A stretch of 64,000 nucleotides of DNA from Polyangiaceae bacterium (GTDB lineage: Bacteria; Myxococcota_A; Polyangia; Polyangiales; Polyangiaceae). The translations under genes and the position numbers were made by a program. The stretch's first letter is position 1, and each line of letters begins with the position of its first letter. The notes beneath the pieces are model-generated. The model searched no databases. It was not told the origin of the DNA and saw only the letters and a program-made list of their open reading frames with translations. This document shows positions 49,961-59,203 of this stretch, piece by piece. The stretch is taken from positions 86,615 to 150,614 of the forward strand of contig JAWKRG010000016.1 of assembly GCA_041389725.1 (NCBI GenBank), read 5' to 3'.

Positions 49961-51169
49961 CTATCTGCGCTTCGCACGGAGCGTCAAGAGCGCGTCGGCG
50001 ACTTCACGGCGCACGTCGGGATCTGGGTCGCTGGCGGCACGGGTCAGCGCGGCTTCCGCGCGCTCGCCGCCGATCTGACCCAGGGCCCACGCCGCGTGGG
50101 CGCGCACCAGCGGGGAGGTGTCGTCGCCGAGCACGCGAGCCAGCGGTTCGAGGGCAGCCGGTGCGCGCCGATTGCCCAAGGCCACCGCGGCGTTGCGCCG
50201 CAGTTGGCTGCGCCCGGCGCGCCGTAGCGCGCTCCGCTTCACCAGTCGCCGATTGTCGCCGGACGTCTGATGCAAGAGCGCGAGCAGATCGGGCTCGATG
50301 CGTCGAGGGTGAGGCGTGAATTCAGCGGCCCAGGGGAGGGGAAGGGGGGACGCATTGTAGGGGCAGACGTCTTGGCACACGTCACAGCCGAAGACACGAT
50401 TGCCGATACCCGGGCGCAGCTCCCGGGGGATGGGGCCCAGATTCTCGATCGTGAGATAGGAAACGCAGCGGCGCGCATCCAGATCGTAGGGCCCGACGAA
50501 AGCGGAGGTGGGGCAGGCGTCCAGGCACGCGGTGCACTCGCCGCAGCCGCCAGGCACAAGGGGTGTCGCGGCTAGCTCCATGTCGAGCAAGATGACTCCG
50601 AGCAACACGTTCGTGCCCACTCCCGGGACGATCAGCATGCCGGATTTGCCGATGAAACCCAGACCTGCGAGGCGCGCGGCCTCGCGCTCGAGCAAAGGTG
50701 CGGTGTCGCTGCAGATGCGGGCATGGACCATGGCGTTCGCCGCGTCTGCAACGGAGCGCGCGATCTCCCACAGTCTGTCTTTGATCACGCGATGGTAGTC
50801 GGCGCCTTGCGCGTAGCGCGCGATGGCCGCCGGCAGCGGTACCGACGTCTCGTGCCGACGAAGCTCTTTCCAGTCTTGCGCGCGCGGGTAGGCCAGCGCA
50901 ACCGCGACGTAGCTCTTGGCGCCCGGCATCAGGTTGCGCGGGTCGGCGCGACCCAGATCTCGCAGGTAGTGAAGCTCACCTTCGTGGTTTGCTGCGAGCC
51001 AGTGTTCGAGATGCTTGCCCGCGGTCGTGAACTCCTGGGCGCTGCCGATGCCCGCAGCGGCGAACCCGAGCTCGGCGGCGCGGCAGAGCGCGACGCTGGC
51101 GAGATCACCGGAGACCTGCGCGCTGCAATCCGCTCGGGGCGGGAAGGCGTGCACCGCCTCGTCCGTCAC
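49961..51169 (-). CDS. queG: Epoxyqueuosine reductase QueG
   Basis: A 402-aa cytoplasmic protein from GTG 51169. The cobalamin-binding N-terminal part has LGRADPRNLMPGAKSYVAVALAYPR and the proposed catalytic Asp in CSDTAPLLEREAAR. Two 4Fe-4S motifs follow: CGECTACLDACP and CDVCQDVCP. The C-terminal ~110 residues are HEAT-like repeats (SPLVRAHAAWALGQIGGE, DPDVRREVADALLTLRAK), as in known QueG proteins. It reduces epoxyqueuosine to queuosine in tRNA. It opens a minus-strand run whose later genes encode a ferritin-like protein and a cytochrome. Confidence 0.92.
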   Translation of the reverse strand: MTDEAVHAFPPRADCSAQVSGDLASVALCRAAELGFAAAGIGSAQEFTTAGKHLEHWLAANHEGELHYLRDLGRADPRNLMPGAKSYVAVALAYPRAQDWKELRRHETSVPLPAAIARYAQGADYHRVIKDRLWEIARSVADAANAMVHARICSDTAPLLEREAARLAGLGFIGKSGMLIVPGVGTNVLLGVILLDMELAATPLVPGGCGECTACLDACPTSAFVGPYDLDARRCVSYLTIENLGPIPRELRPGIGNRVFGCDVCQDVCPYNASPLPLPWAAEFTPHPRRIEPDLLALLHQTSGDNRRLVKRSALRRAGRSQLRRNAAVALGNRRAPAALEPLARVLGDDTSPLVRAHAAWALGQIGGERAEAALTRAASDPDPDVRREVADALLTLRAKRR

Positions 51170-51357
51170 GGAGGCAGTATCGCCTGCTCGCGTGAGCTGG
51201 GAAGCGGGTGGATGGGCGATTCGGGCGAAGCCAAGCAGCGGTCCGGAGTACCGAGGCCCGGCCCGCGGGCCAAACTGCAGCAGCCGTTGTCTGCGGGCGA
51301 GCGCGCCGATGCCTGGATGTTGCTCAAGCTCGCGGCGTTTCGTGCTATCGCGCGCCA

Positions 51358-52359
51358 GTGATCGAGATCCGAGACCTCTACAAGTTCTATGGGGACCGAC
51401 GCGCCGTCGGCCCCTTGAACGCGCAAATCGACAAGGGCCAGATCGTCGGCCTGCTGGGGCTCAACGGAGCTGGCAAGACGACGACTCTGCGCATTCTTTC
51501 ATGTGATCTGCTCCCCACCAGCGGGAGCGTCACCGTGGGGGGCGTCGACGTCGTCGAGTCACCCCACGAGATCCGCAAGCGCGTCGGCTACCTTCCCGAC
51601 ACCCCGCCGGTGTACCCGGAAATGACCATCGCGGAGTACCTGGCTTTTGCCGCACGACTGCGAGGCGTGCCGCGCGCGGACCTGCTGTCCCGCGTCGGCG
51701 AGGCCATGGAGCTGACGGAGACCGTGCAGGAGGCGGAGACGCCGATCTTCGCCCTGTCCCACGGCTACCGTCAGCGCGTGGGCATTGCGCAGGCCATCGT
51801 GCACAAGCCTGAGCTCGTCGTGCTGGACGAACCGATCTCCGGTCTGGACCCCGTGCAGATCGTGGAGATGCGCGATCTGGTGCGCAGCCTCGGCGGCGAT
51901 CACACCGTGGTCGTGTCCAGTCACATCCTGTCCGAAATCAGTGAGACCTGCGACCGGATCTTCGTGATGCGCGATGGTGAGATCGTGGCCAGTGGGAGCG
52001 AAGCCGAGCTGTCCCGTCGGCTGCTCAAGGGCATGCGCATCGAGGCCCGGCTCCGCTCCGGTAGTGCGCTGCAGGCCGGAGTCGACGCCGTGCGCGGATT
52101 GAGCGGGGTGGTCAGCGCGGACTTGGAGGCAGCGGAGAGCGACGCCGAGGTTCGCTTGCTAGTGGTTGGCGAGCGTGACTTGCGGGCAGAAGTGGCCCGC
52201 GGACTCGTTCAAGCCGGCTGCGAACTCTTGGAACTGTCCCGAGGCGAACGCGAGCTGGAAACAGTCTTCTTGGAGCTATCTCGGGGCGGTGACGCGCCAA
52301 GGCCGCGCAAGAAACGCAAGCGGAAGAAGACGACAGCGGAGGAGGCGCAATCGTCATGA
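51358..52359 (+). CDS. ABC transporter ATP-binding protein, GldA-like
   Basis: A 333-aa protein from GTG 51358. Walker A GLNGAGKTTTLR, signature LSHGYRQRV and Walker B LVVLDEPISGLD are all intact. The family also shows QEAETPIFALSHG before the signature and a C-terminal regulatory portion. The tail is unusually basic (PRKKRKRKKTTAEEAQSS). It overlaps the permease ATG by 4 bp (ATGA). The following permease, GldG-like and DUF4340 genes make the Gld-type ABC-2 module. Confidence 0.9.
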   Translation: MIEIRDLYKFYGDRRAVGPLNAQIDKGQIVGLLGLNGAGKTTTLRILSCDLLPTSGSVTVGGVDVVESPHEIRKRVGYLPDTPPVYPEMTIAEYLAFAARLRGVPRADLLSRVGEAMELTETVQEAETPIFALSHGYRQRVGIAQAIVHKPELVVLDEPISGLDPVQIVEMRDLVRSLGGDHTVVVSSHILSEISETCDRIFVMRDGEIVASGSEAELSRRLLKGMRIEARLRSGSALQAGVDAVRGLSGVVSADLEAAESDAEVRLLVVGERDLRAEVARGLVQAGCELLELSRGERELETVFLELSRGGDAPRPRKKRKRKKTTAEEAQSS

Positions 52360-53078
52360 GTGGAGCGCTACTCATCGCGCGACGGGAACTCTATGCCTAC
52401 TCGCGCTCTCCCTTGGGCGCCGTGGTCATCGCGGGCGTCCTGCTGGTCGACGGCATCTACTTCTACTGGAAGGGCCTGACGGAGAAGCTGCTCTCGGCGC
52501 AAGTGCTCCAGGAGTTCTTCTACGGTGCGAGCGGTACCACCATGGTAGCGGCCATCGTGCTCTCGATGCGTCTGCTCGCCGAGGAGCGCCAGCTAGGCAC
52601 GCTCACCCTCCTCAACACATCACCGATCCGCGATCGAGAAATCGTGCTCGGCAAGTTCGCATCGGCGTGGCTGGTGGTCGCGCTGATGACGCTGCTCACC
52701 CTCTACATGCCGATGCTCATCTTGGTGAACGGGAAGGTAAGCGGCGCTCACATCGCGGTCGGCTACCTCGGCCTGCTGCTGCTCGGTGCGGCAGCCATCT
52801 CCATCGGGCTGTTCGCTTCCGCCCTCGCGAAGTCTCAGGTGGTTGCGGCCTTGCTTGGGGTCGTGATTTTGGTGCCGCTGGTGCTGCTTTGGGCGTTGGC
52901 GCGCGCCGTCGACCCGCCCTTCAACTCCTTTCTGTCGGCACTATCCCTGCACCACGAGAACTTCCGTCCCTTCATGGTTGGCATTCTGGAGTTCGGTGCG
53001 GTCGCCTACTACCTGGCGATCACCTACTTCTTTCTCCTGGCCGCCACCAAGACCCTGGAGGCGCGGCGATGGCGATGA
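52356..53078 (+). CDS. ABC-2 type permease, GldF-like
   Basis: A 240-aa membrane protein with six hydrophobic segments, starting at ATG 52356 in the ATPase stop. The family motif RREL is near the N-terminus, and EERQLGTLTLLNTSPIRDREIVLGK is the conserved loop of the GldF/NosY-like permeases. It would form the membrane channel with the ATPase upstream. Its stop is overlapped by the start of the GldG-like gene. Confidence 0.88.
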   Translation: MSGALLIARRELYAYSRSPLGAVVIAGVLLVDGIYFYWKGLTEKLLSAQVLQEFFYGASGTTMVAAIVLSMRLLAEERQLGTLTLLNTSPIRDREIVLGKFASAWLVVALMTLLTLYMPMLILVNGKVSGAHIAVGYLGLLLLGAAAISIGLFASALAKSQVVAALLGVVILVPLVLLWALARAVDPPFNSFLSALSLHHENFRPFMVGILEFGAVAYYLAITYFFLLAATKTLEARRWR

Positions 53079-55432
53079 AGAAGCAGAACGGCCGCGACGA
53101 CGCGCCGGATAGCGAGCGCGACGACGCGCCGAATAGCGAGCACGACGATGCGCCCGCGAGCGAGCGCGAAGCCCAGGCCTCGAAACCCGACTCGGATGAC
53201 GAGGAGCGTGAGCCCCAGGATACGGACGCGCCGAGCCCCGCGAACGATGCGGCCCGCGGCGCGGGCGCCTCGGGCGAGGCCGAAGCAAAGGGGGCCGGCA
53301 AGCCGTCAGGGCCGAGCGGCGTGCTGGGCGCGGAGTCAGCGCCCTTGTGGGTCGCGCCGCTCTACGTCCTCGGCATGGTGCTCGTGTTCGTCGGTCAGCG
53401 CGTGCTGTCGACGCTCGACACCGCCAGCAGCGTGGTCACGGCGCTGGGGGTGATGGGTGCTGTCGGCGCGACGGTGCTCAGATTCTTGCCAAAGTACCGA
53501 GCGGGCGGCGAGCGCCGCGAGATCGAGACCCTACTGGCGGTCTTGAGCGTGGTCGGGTTGGTCGCACTCGCGCTCTACGCGCTGACGACCGACACGGGTC
53601 AGGACAAGGCGGGGCTCTCGGCCCTCGACGCGGACGCCAAGGAACGCTGGCTCGGTGTGTTGACCATCCTCTGGATTGCACTCTCGGCGCTGGCGATCGT
53701 GCCCATGCTCTTCGCCGAGGGCGCCCTGTTGCCCATGCGGCGAGCGGAGCGCCCGGAAAGTAGGCGAGTGCGCGCCGCCGTGGTCAGCGGGTTTTCCTTG
53801 GTGCTGGCGGCAATCTACGGATCGCTTTTCGTATACGCCGCTTATGGCGCGAGCTGGAAGGCCGACTACTCGTACTTCAAGACCAGCGAGCCGAGTGACT
53901 CCACCAAGAAGATCGCGGCCAGCCTGAGCGAACCGGTGAGCGTGATCGCGTTCTACCCTGACGTGAACGAAATCCGTCCACAAGTCGAAGGCTACTTGCG
54001 GGGTGTCGCAGCCAGCGCGCCCAATCTTCAGATAGAGGTGCAGGACCGCCTGCTCATCCCCAAGAAGGCGCGCGAACTTCGAGCGACTCAGGACGGCGTC
54101 GTGGTGCTCAGCAAGGGCGGTGTGACGGAGTCACTGAATATCGGCACCGACGAGCGCAATGCGCGGCCGAAGCTGAAGACGTTGGACCGCGACTTCCAGG
54201 AAAAGCTCCTGAAGCTGGTGCGATCTCGGCGCACGGTCTACCTGACCGTGGGACACGGCGAACTCAACGAGCAGTCCAGCGGCGAGTCGAACGGGCGCAG
54301 TCTACGCATCGTGCGCACGCTGCTGCAGAAGCAGAACTACCTCGTCAAAGACCTGGGCTTGGCACAGGGCTTGGGTAGCGAAGTCCCGGCGGACGCGGAT
54401 GTGGTGATGGCCCTCGGCCCCACCGAACCCTTCGCGCCCGAGGAGATCGCGTCCTTGCGTCGCTATTCGGATCGCGGCGGCAAGCTGCTCATCGCCGTCG
54501 ACCCTGACGCGCTTCGCGAAGGCGCAGATGCTGCCAGTGATGGCAGTTCGCCAGGTGAGGAGACGGACGGCGAGGGCGAAGCCGAGCCGACTCGCGCTCC
54601 CGCGCCCAGCGCGGTCGCGACTCCCAGTGCAGCGCCACCTGCCAGCGCAGCGCCGATCGCAAGCGGGTCAGCCAAACCCGCGGCCGCTCCGCCGCCCGCA
54701 CCGCCCTTGGAGGGCGCGGCCGCGAGCTTCGCCGAGCTGACGCGGGTCGTAGGCATCGAGTACTCGCCCTACGTGCTCGCGAACGAGCGGCAGCACGTGC
54801 GGCGCCGCTTCAACGACTCGGATCGCACGCTGCTCGTGACCAACCGCTTCTCGTCCCACGCGGCGGTTTCGACCTTGAGCCGAAACTCCGCACGGGCGGT
54901 CGTGGTGGCGTTTGGCGCTGGGAGTTTCGAGCGAGCTGCGGGCGCTACGGAGAGCGTGGACTTTGCCGTCCGTGCCATGGCCGGCACGTTCCAAGACCGC
55001 AACAAGAACTACAAAGAGGACGACGGCGAAAAGGGAGCCACGTTCAACATCGCGGCGGCGGTGGTGCGCAAGGCCACGGCCAAGCCGCTGAAGCCCGAGG
55101 CGAAACCCGGTGAGAAGCCGGACGACAAGAAGGGCGCGCCGCCCCCGGACGAGATGCGCGCCTTCGTCATCGCCGATGCCGACGCGCTCAGTGATCTGGT
55201 GCTGTCGAACGTGCTGGGCAATCAGGTGCTGTTTCTCGACGCTCTGCGCTGGCTTGGCGGCGAAGAGAGCTTCTCGGGCGAGGTCAACTCCGAGGAAGAC
55301 GTACGCATCGAGCACAGCAAGGAGAAGGACGCGATCTGGTTCTACGCCACGCTCTTCGGTGCACCGGCGCTAGTGCTGGCGCTAGGTTTCGTCCTCAGTC
55401 GTCGTGGACGGCGGAAGGGAGCACGCCGATGA
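53069..55432 (+). CDS. GldG-like ABC auxiliary membrane protein
   Basis: A 787-aa protein from ATG 53069 (53075 also possible, in the ATGA overlap). The N-terminal ~85 residues are acidic and repetitive (DDAPDSERDDAPNSEHDDAP), then about five helices (residues ~92-260). The extracytoplasmic part is the ABC-type auxiliary domain: FYPDVNEIRPQVEGYLRG, IPKKARELRATQDGVVVLSK, VYLTVGHGELNEQSSG and VVMALGPTEPFAPEEIASLR. A last transmembrane helix (YATLFGAPALVLALGFVL) closes the protein. In Bacteroidetes the cognate protein is GldG of gliding motility; in this organism the cargo is unknown. Confidence 0.85.
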   Translation: MAMKKQNGRDDAPDSERDDAPNSEHDDAPASEREAQASKPDSDDEEREPQDTDAPSPANDAARGAGASGEAEAKGAGKPSGPSGVLGAESAPLWVAPLYVLGMVLVFVGQRVLSTLDTASSVVTALGVMGAVGATVLRFLPKYRAGGERREIETLLAVLSVVGLVALALYALTTDTGQDKAGLSALDADAKERWLGVLTILWIALSALAIVPMLFAEGALLPMRRAERPESRRVRAAVVSGFSLVLAAIYGSLFVYAAYGASWKADYSYFKTSEPSDSTKKIAASLSEPVSVIAFYPDVNEIRPQVEGYLRGVAASAPNLQIEVQDRLLIPKKARELRATQDGVVVLSKGGVTESLNIGTDERNARPKLKTLDRDFQEKLLKLVRSRRTVYLTVGHGELNEQSSGESNGRSLRIVRTLLQKQNYLVKDLGLAQGLGSEVPADADVVMALGPTEPFAPEEIASLRRYSDRGGKLLIAVDPDALREGADAASDGSSPGEETDGEGEAEPTRAPAPSAVATPSAAPPASAAPIASGSAKPAAAPPPAPPLEGAAASFAELTRVVGIEYSPYVLANERQHVRRRFNDSDRTLLVTNRFSSHAAVSTLSRNSARAVVVAFGAGSFERAAGATESVDFAVRAMAGTFQDRNKNYKEDDGEKGATFNIAAAVVRKATAKPLKPEAKPGEKPDDKKGAPPPDEMRAFVIADADALSDLVLSNVLGNQVLFLDALRWLGGEESFSGEVNSEEDVRIEHSKEKDAIWFYATLFGAPALVLALGFVLSRRGRRKGARR
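53096..53167. repeat. 24-bp tandem repeat, three copies, inside the GldG-like gene
   Basis: Three units of 24 bp, at 53096-53119, 53120-53143 and 53144-53167, each encode an eight-residue acidic repeat of the type DDAPxSE plus one variable residue. The unit length is a multiple of three, so copy-number change would keep the frame. It lies in the cytoplasmic N-terminal tail of the protein. Confidence 0.85.
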
Positions 55433-56460
55433 GTGCACGAGCATTGGCACCGCACCTGGTGCTGGTTGCGGTGGCGGGGGCGGCCGCGTTTTCCGTCTGG
55501 ACCAAGGAAGATGCGCCCCTGGCCGCGAAGAAGGCGCAGGTGCAGGTGTGGGCGGGACGCCCTGGGGACATCAAGAGCATTCTTTTCGAGTCCGAGGACC
55601 GAAAGGTGGAGCTGGCGGCGCACAAGGACTCGGTCGGTGCCTACTACGAAGGAAGCGTGGAGAAGACGACTCGAGTTCCGCCGCCGCCCCCGCCGCGGGT
55701 CGACGGCGGGGCCGACGCATCGCCACCACCACCGCCCAAAACTCCCGAGCCCAAGCGCGAGACCGTTCGCTTCGTCGGCGTAGAGCAAGCCGGCAAGTTG
55801 GCCGAGAGCGTCGCGCCACTGATGGCGTTGCGAGCGTTGGGCAACGTCGACAAGTCGCGAGACGAGGAATTCGGCTTCGACAAGCCGGCCGGAACGCTGC
55901 GCGTTCAGCTGGGCAGCACGACCCACGTGCTGCTCATTGGCGGCACGACACCCGGTGGCGGAGATCGCTATGCTCGACTCGAGAGCGGAGAGGCCTACGC
56001 CATCGAGGGATCGATCGCCCAGAACTTGATGTTCGCCGAGTCGCGGCTGGTCGAGCGAGACCTCTTTGGATTCGAGGCCGACGAGCTCGAACGGGTGTTG
56101 GTAAAGGGGCAGGACCGTACGCGCGAGCTGGTGCGTGTGGCCGACAAGAAGGACGGCTGGGCCGACGCCGCCTCACCGACGACCTTGGACGAGACCGCGG
56201 GCAATTGGATGAGCAAGCTGCTCAAGCTGCGCATCATGAGCTACGACGCTCCAGACGCTCCCTCCACGGACGCCATCGTCAGCGTGGAGTTCTTCGCCAA
56301 GGGCAAGCGCTCCCTGGGCACCTTGCAGTTGTTCAAGGCTCCCACGCTGGAGAAAAAGAGCCGCTTCGTGGCGCAGACGCAGCACACGCGTTGGAAAGCG
56401 GAGGTGCTCACCAGCGCCGCCGAGCAAGTGGAGCAGGACCTGGCGTCCGTCATCAAGTAG
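55429..56460 (+). CDS. DUF4340 domain protein of the Gld-type ABC module
   Basis: A 343-aa protein from ATG 55429, overlapping the previous stop. One N-terminal hydrophobic segment (LVLVAVAGAAAFSVW) is followed by an extracytoplasmic beta-rich region with a Pro-rich stretch around residues 85-105 (RVPPPPPPRVDGG). Repeated segments of the DUF4340 type are seen: IKSILFESEDRKVELAAHKD, then LRVQLGSTTHVLLIGGTTPG and YAIEGSIAQNLMFAESRLVE. DUF4340 proteins regularly accompany GldA/F/G genes. Function unknown. Confidence 0.82.
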   Translation: MSARALAPHLVLVAVAGAAAFSVWTKEDAPLAAKKAQVQVWAGRPGDIKSILFESEDRKVELAAHKDSVGAYYEGSVEKTTRVPPPPPPRVDGGADASPPPPPKTPEPKRETVRFVGVEQAGKLAESVAPLMALRALGNVDKSRDEEFGFDKPAGTLRVQLGSTTHVLLIGGTTPGGGDRYARLESGEAYAIEGSIAQNLMFAESRLVERDLFGFEADELERVLVKGQDRTRELVRVADKKDGWADAASPTTLDETAGNWMSKLLKLRIMSYDAPDAPSTDAIVSVEFFAKGKRSLGTLQLFKAPTLEKKSRFVAQTQHTRWKAEVLTSAAEQVEQDLASVIK

Positions 56461-56477
56461 GCTACCGAAACGTGACC

Positions 56478-57767
56478 ATGCGCTGCTTCTTTCTCGGCTG
56501 CGATGCCGAGATGCAGGCCCTGCAGTCGGGGCTGCAGAGCGCAGGGTTGGAAGTACAGAGGGTCGCTTCGGCCGCTGAGCTATCCCGGGAACTCCAAGGT
56601 TCCGGCGCGACCTTGGTGGTGGTGGGACCGACGAACGTGCGTCCCCCGGCGCAAACCGCCGTCGACGACTCCATCGTCGTTTGGGTGGCCTTGCACACGG
56701 GCGTGCTGGCGGAAGCGAGATCGCTACTGGATCAGGGCTACTTCGACGTCTGGAGCGTAGCGGACCCCGCACTGTCGCTTCGCATCGAGCAGACGGTGAT
56801 GGCGGCGCGGCGTCAGCAGCACTTGGCAGCGCGCGTGCGTGCGCTGCGAGCGAGTCGAAGCCGATATCGAGCCCTGGTACAGAACGCTCTCGACATCATC
56901 GCGGTCCTGGATCACTCCGGGATCATTCGCTACGCCAGCCCGGCCCTCGAGCGCGTGCTCGGCTACGAACCCCACGAAGTGCGGGGCAGACGGCTGGAAG
57001 AGCTGGTGCACGCGGACGACCTGCAAACCGCCCGGTCGGCGCTGGAAGAGAGCGCCGTGGAGGGCGTCAGTGTGCGCGTCGAGTTCCGGGTTCGACACAA
57101 GGGCGGGGAGTGGCGCTACCTCGAAGCCGTGGCGGACAATCTGATTGGGTATCCGAGTATCACGGGGATCGTCGTCAACGCCCGGGACGTGACGGATCGG
57201 CGCGATCTGGAGGAGATCCTGATGCAACAGGCGTTTTTCGATGGCCTGACGGGACTGCCCAATCGCGCTTTGTTCATGGATCGGGTCGAGCACGCCTTGG
57301 CGCAGCGAGAGCGCGAGCCGGGAGCGCCCGCGCTGTTGTTCATCGATTTGGATGGCTTCAAGTTCATCAACGACAGCTATGGGCACGACGTCGGCGATGC
57401 CGCGCTCGTCGCGGTAGCGCGCCGGGTCGACTCCCTCTGTCGTGCTGGGGACACGGCCGCCCGTCTGGGCGGCGACGAGTTCACGCTTCTGCTCGAGAGC
57501 GTGCAGTCGCCCGAGGTAGCACTGGAAGTGGCGGATCGCGTGATTCAATCGCTTCGACGCGGCGTGCACGTTGGTGACATGGATCTGACGATCACCGTCA
57601 GCGTCGGCGTGGCGTGCTACGAGCACGGCGTGGATGCTCGGGAACTGATCCGGCGGGCAGACACGGCAATGTACCGCGCGAAGGAGCTTGGCAAGGACCA
57701 GTATCTGCTGTGGGTGCCCCGTCACGACACGGAGCGCCCGCCCCGCAGTCGCACGCCTTTTGCCTGA
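56478..57767 (+). CDS. PAS-GGDEF diguanylate cyclase
   Basis: A 429-aa cytoplasmic protein from ATG 56478 (GTG 56472 also possible). Residues 1-115 resemble a degenerate receiver-like domain (LVVVGPTNVRPPAQTAVDDS). A PAS domain at ~140-255 (NALDIIAVLDHSGIIRYASP, then VEFRVRHKGGEWRYLEAV) leads to a GGDEF domain beginning DGLTGLPNRALF. The active site GGDEF and an RxxD inhibitory site (RAGDTAARLGGDEF) are intact, with FIDLDGFKFINDSYGHDVGD for nucleotide binding. It follows the Gld-type module by 17 bp. Confidence 0.9.
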   Translation: MRCFFLGCDAEMQALQSGLQSAGLEVQRVASAAELSRELQGSGATLVVVGPTNVRPPAQTAVDDSIVVWVALHTGVLAEARSLLDQGYFDVWSVADPALSLRIEQTVMAARRQQHLAARVRALRASRSRYRALVQNALDIIAVLDHSGIIRYASPALERVLGYEPHEVRGRRLEELVHADDLQTARSALEESAVEGVSVRVEFRVRHKGGEWRYLEAVADNLIGYPSITGIVVNARDVTDRRDLEEILMQQAFFDGLTGLPNRALFMDRVEHALAQREREPGAPALLFIDLDGFKFINDSYGHDVGDAALVAVARRVDSLCRAGDTAARLGGDEFTLLLESVQSPEVALEVADRVIQSLRRGVHVGDMDLTITVSVGVACYEHGVDARELIRRADTAMYRAKELGKDQYLLWVPRHDTERPPRSRTPFA

Positions 57768-57891
57768 AACCGCCGAAGGGGCTGGGATTGAGGGACACTG
57801 GCTGCGGGTGGCAGGACGCAGCAAGGCAGCCAGAGGTGCAGCCGCGTGACCCTTGTCTCGTGCCTGGCGCCGCCGTAAGGGTATCGAACCC

Positions 57892-58671
57892 ATGCGCGGA
57901 AACCCGAACGTTGCGCCCCCTGCGTGGCTGCCTTGGTGCTTGGCCTTCGCCGTCGCCCTCACGAGCGTGGCCTGCCAGTTCATCCCAAACAACGGCCCAA
58001 CGGCGGTGAGTCGCAGCGAACTCTACGAGTCCAGCGAACCGGAGTATGACGCCTTCTTCGAGCTGCTGCACGACGTCCAGGGCAAGGTGGCGGCCACGAA
58101 CAACGAGCCACGGGAGCTGAATCGAACCTTGGCGGTCGCGCTCGGGCTAGACGAGTTCGCGTCCAAGAAGCTCGTGAGCGAGCGCTTCGCCAAGACCCTC
58201 GAGGAGCTGGCGAAGCACGACTCCAAGCTCACCATCGAACTCATTGGCCTGGAAGAAGGTGCGACGGAGACGGATGCGATCGTGACTTTGACGGATGCCT
58301 CGGGGAACCCAAAGACCACGGAGTTGAGTCGGACCTTGAGCCAGGTGTCGCGGCGCCTGGTCAAGCTGCTCATCCAGTTGCGAGCGCTCGAGCGAAGCCT
58401 GGAAGCGCTGCGGACGAAGTTGCCGAAGCTCGAGGCGCAGGTCGACGAGCGCTTTCGCCTGCTGGGGCCGGCACGCACCCGCGAAACGAAACGCAACTTG
58501 GCGGACACCCACGTCGCGCTGCAGTCGCTACGCGTCCAAGTCGAGTCCAGCGATGAAGCGACGCAAGCGCTCTTCGAGCTGATCGAGACGGCGAAGCCCG
58601 TGGACGACGCGGCTGCGAAGCCGGCCGGGGCGGATCCCAAGGGCGGCGCCGGCGCCAAGCCCAAGCCCTGA
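57892..58671 (+). CDS. Lipoprotein with predicted coiled coil
   Basis: A 259-aa protein from ATG 57892; the signal LPWCLAFAVALTSVACQF ends in a lipobox at VAC and decides the start against the frame's upstream extension. The rest is almost entirely helical and charged. A heptad-like region at ~150-220 (VSRRLVKLLIQLRALERSLE, ALRTKLPKLEAQVDERFRLL) suggests a coiled coil, and the tail is Ala/Pro/Lys-rich. No domain recognised. Confidence 0.6.
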   Translation: MRGNPNVAPPAWLPWCLAFAVALTSVACQFIPNNGPTAVSRSELYESSEPEYDAFFELLHDVQGKVAATNNEPRELNRTLAVALGLDEFASKKLVSERFAKTLEELAKHDSKLTIELIGLEEGATETDAIVTLTDASGNPKTTELSRTLSQVSRRLVKLLIQLRALERSLEALRTKLPKLEAQVDERFRLLGPARTRETKRNLADTHVALQSLRVQVESSDEATQALFELIETAKPVDDAAAKPAGADPKGGAGAKPKP

Positions 58672-58690
58672 TCCGGCGACACCGTGAGGC

Positions 58691-59203
58691 TCAGGGCTGG
58701 CGGCTGTACTCGATCTGCAGGTCCCCGCTGGGGCTGACCACCGTGAACGCGTCGGCCCCGCGGTCGATCACCTCACGCTCCAGGGTCGTGCCGATGGATT
58801 GCGTCGAGCAGGTGCTCTCGGCAACATCGAGGAAGATCTTGCGCGCCTCGGCGCGGAAGCGCCCATTGAGTTCGCAGCTCCGCTGCTTGGGGTGGGGCTG
58901 CGATCGCACCACGAACTGACCTTCGGGCAACACCTGGAGCTCCGTGAGCAACGTGCCGTTCACGACGCCGCGCCAGCGTCCGAGGTAGTACTGCATGGGG
59001 TCCTCGGGTGGCGTTGGGGGAGGGCGCCTCACCGCGCCCGGCGGCGCTCCGTCCGTGTCTTCGGGCTGCTCGGGGCTGTCGGGAATGGCGACGGTCGCAG
59101 CAGCGGGCGGCGCAGTGGTGGCAGGGCCGCTGCAGCCAACGACCGCAAGAAGCAGTGCCAGGGATCGGCAGCTGCGCCGATCAGTTCGCGGGGCCGTTCG
59201 CAA
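58691..59203 (-). CDS. Hypothetical lipoprotein
   Basis: A 170-aa protein if started at TTG 59203, which gives a normal-length signal (CRSLALLLAVVGCSG, lipobox VGC) and has a G-rich stretch before it. ATG 59233 is an alternative but would overlap the sulfatase gene by 53 bp. A Pro/Ala linker precedes a ~95-residue beta-rich domain starting QYYLGRWRGVVNGTLLTELQ and containing CSTQSIGTTLERE. It is the last gene of the run that starts with the sulfatase-fold pair. Confidence 0.55.
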   Translation of the reverse strand: MRTAPRTDRRSCRSLALLLAVVGCSGPATTAPPAAATVAIPDSPEQPEDTDGAPPGAVRRPPPTPPEDPMQYYLGRWRGVVNGTLLTELQVLPEGQFVVRSQPHPKQRSCELNGRFRAEARKIFLDVAESTCSTQSIGTTLEREVIDRGADAFTVVSPSGDLQIEYSRQP

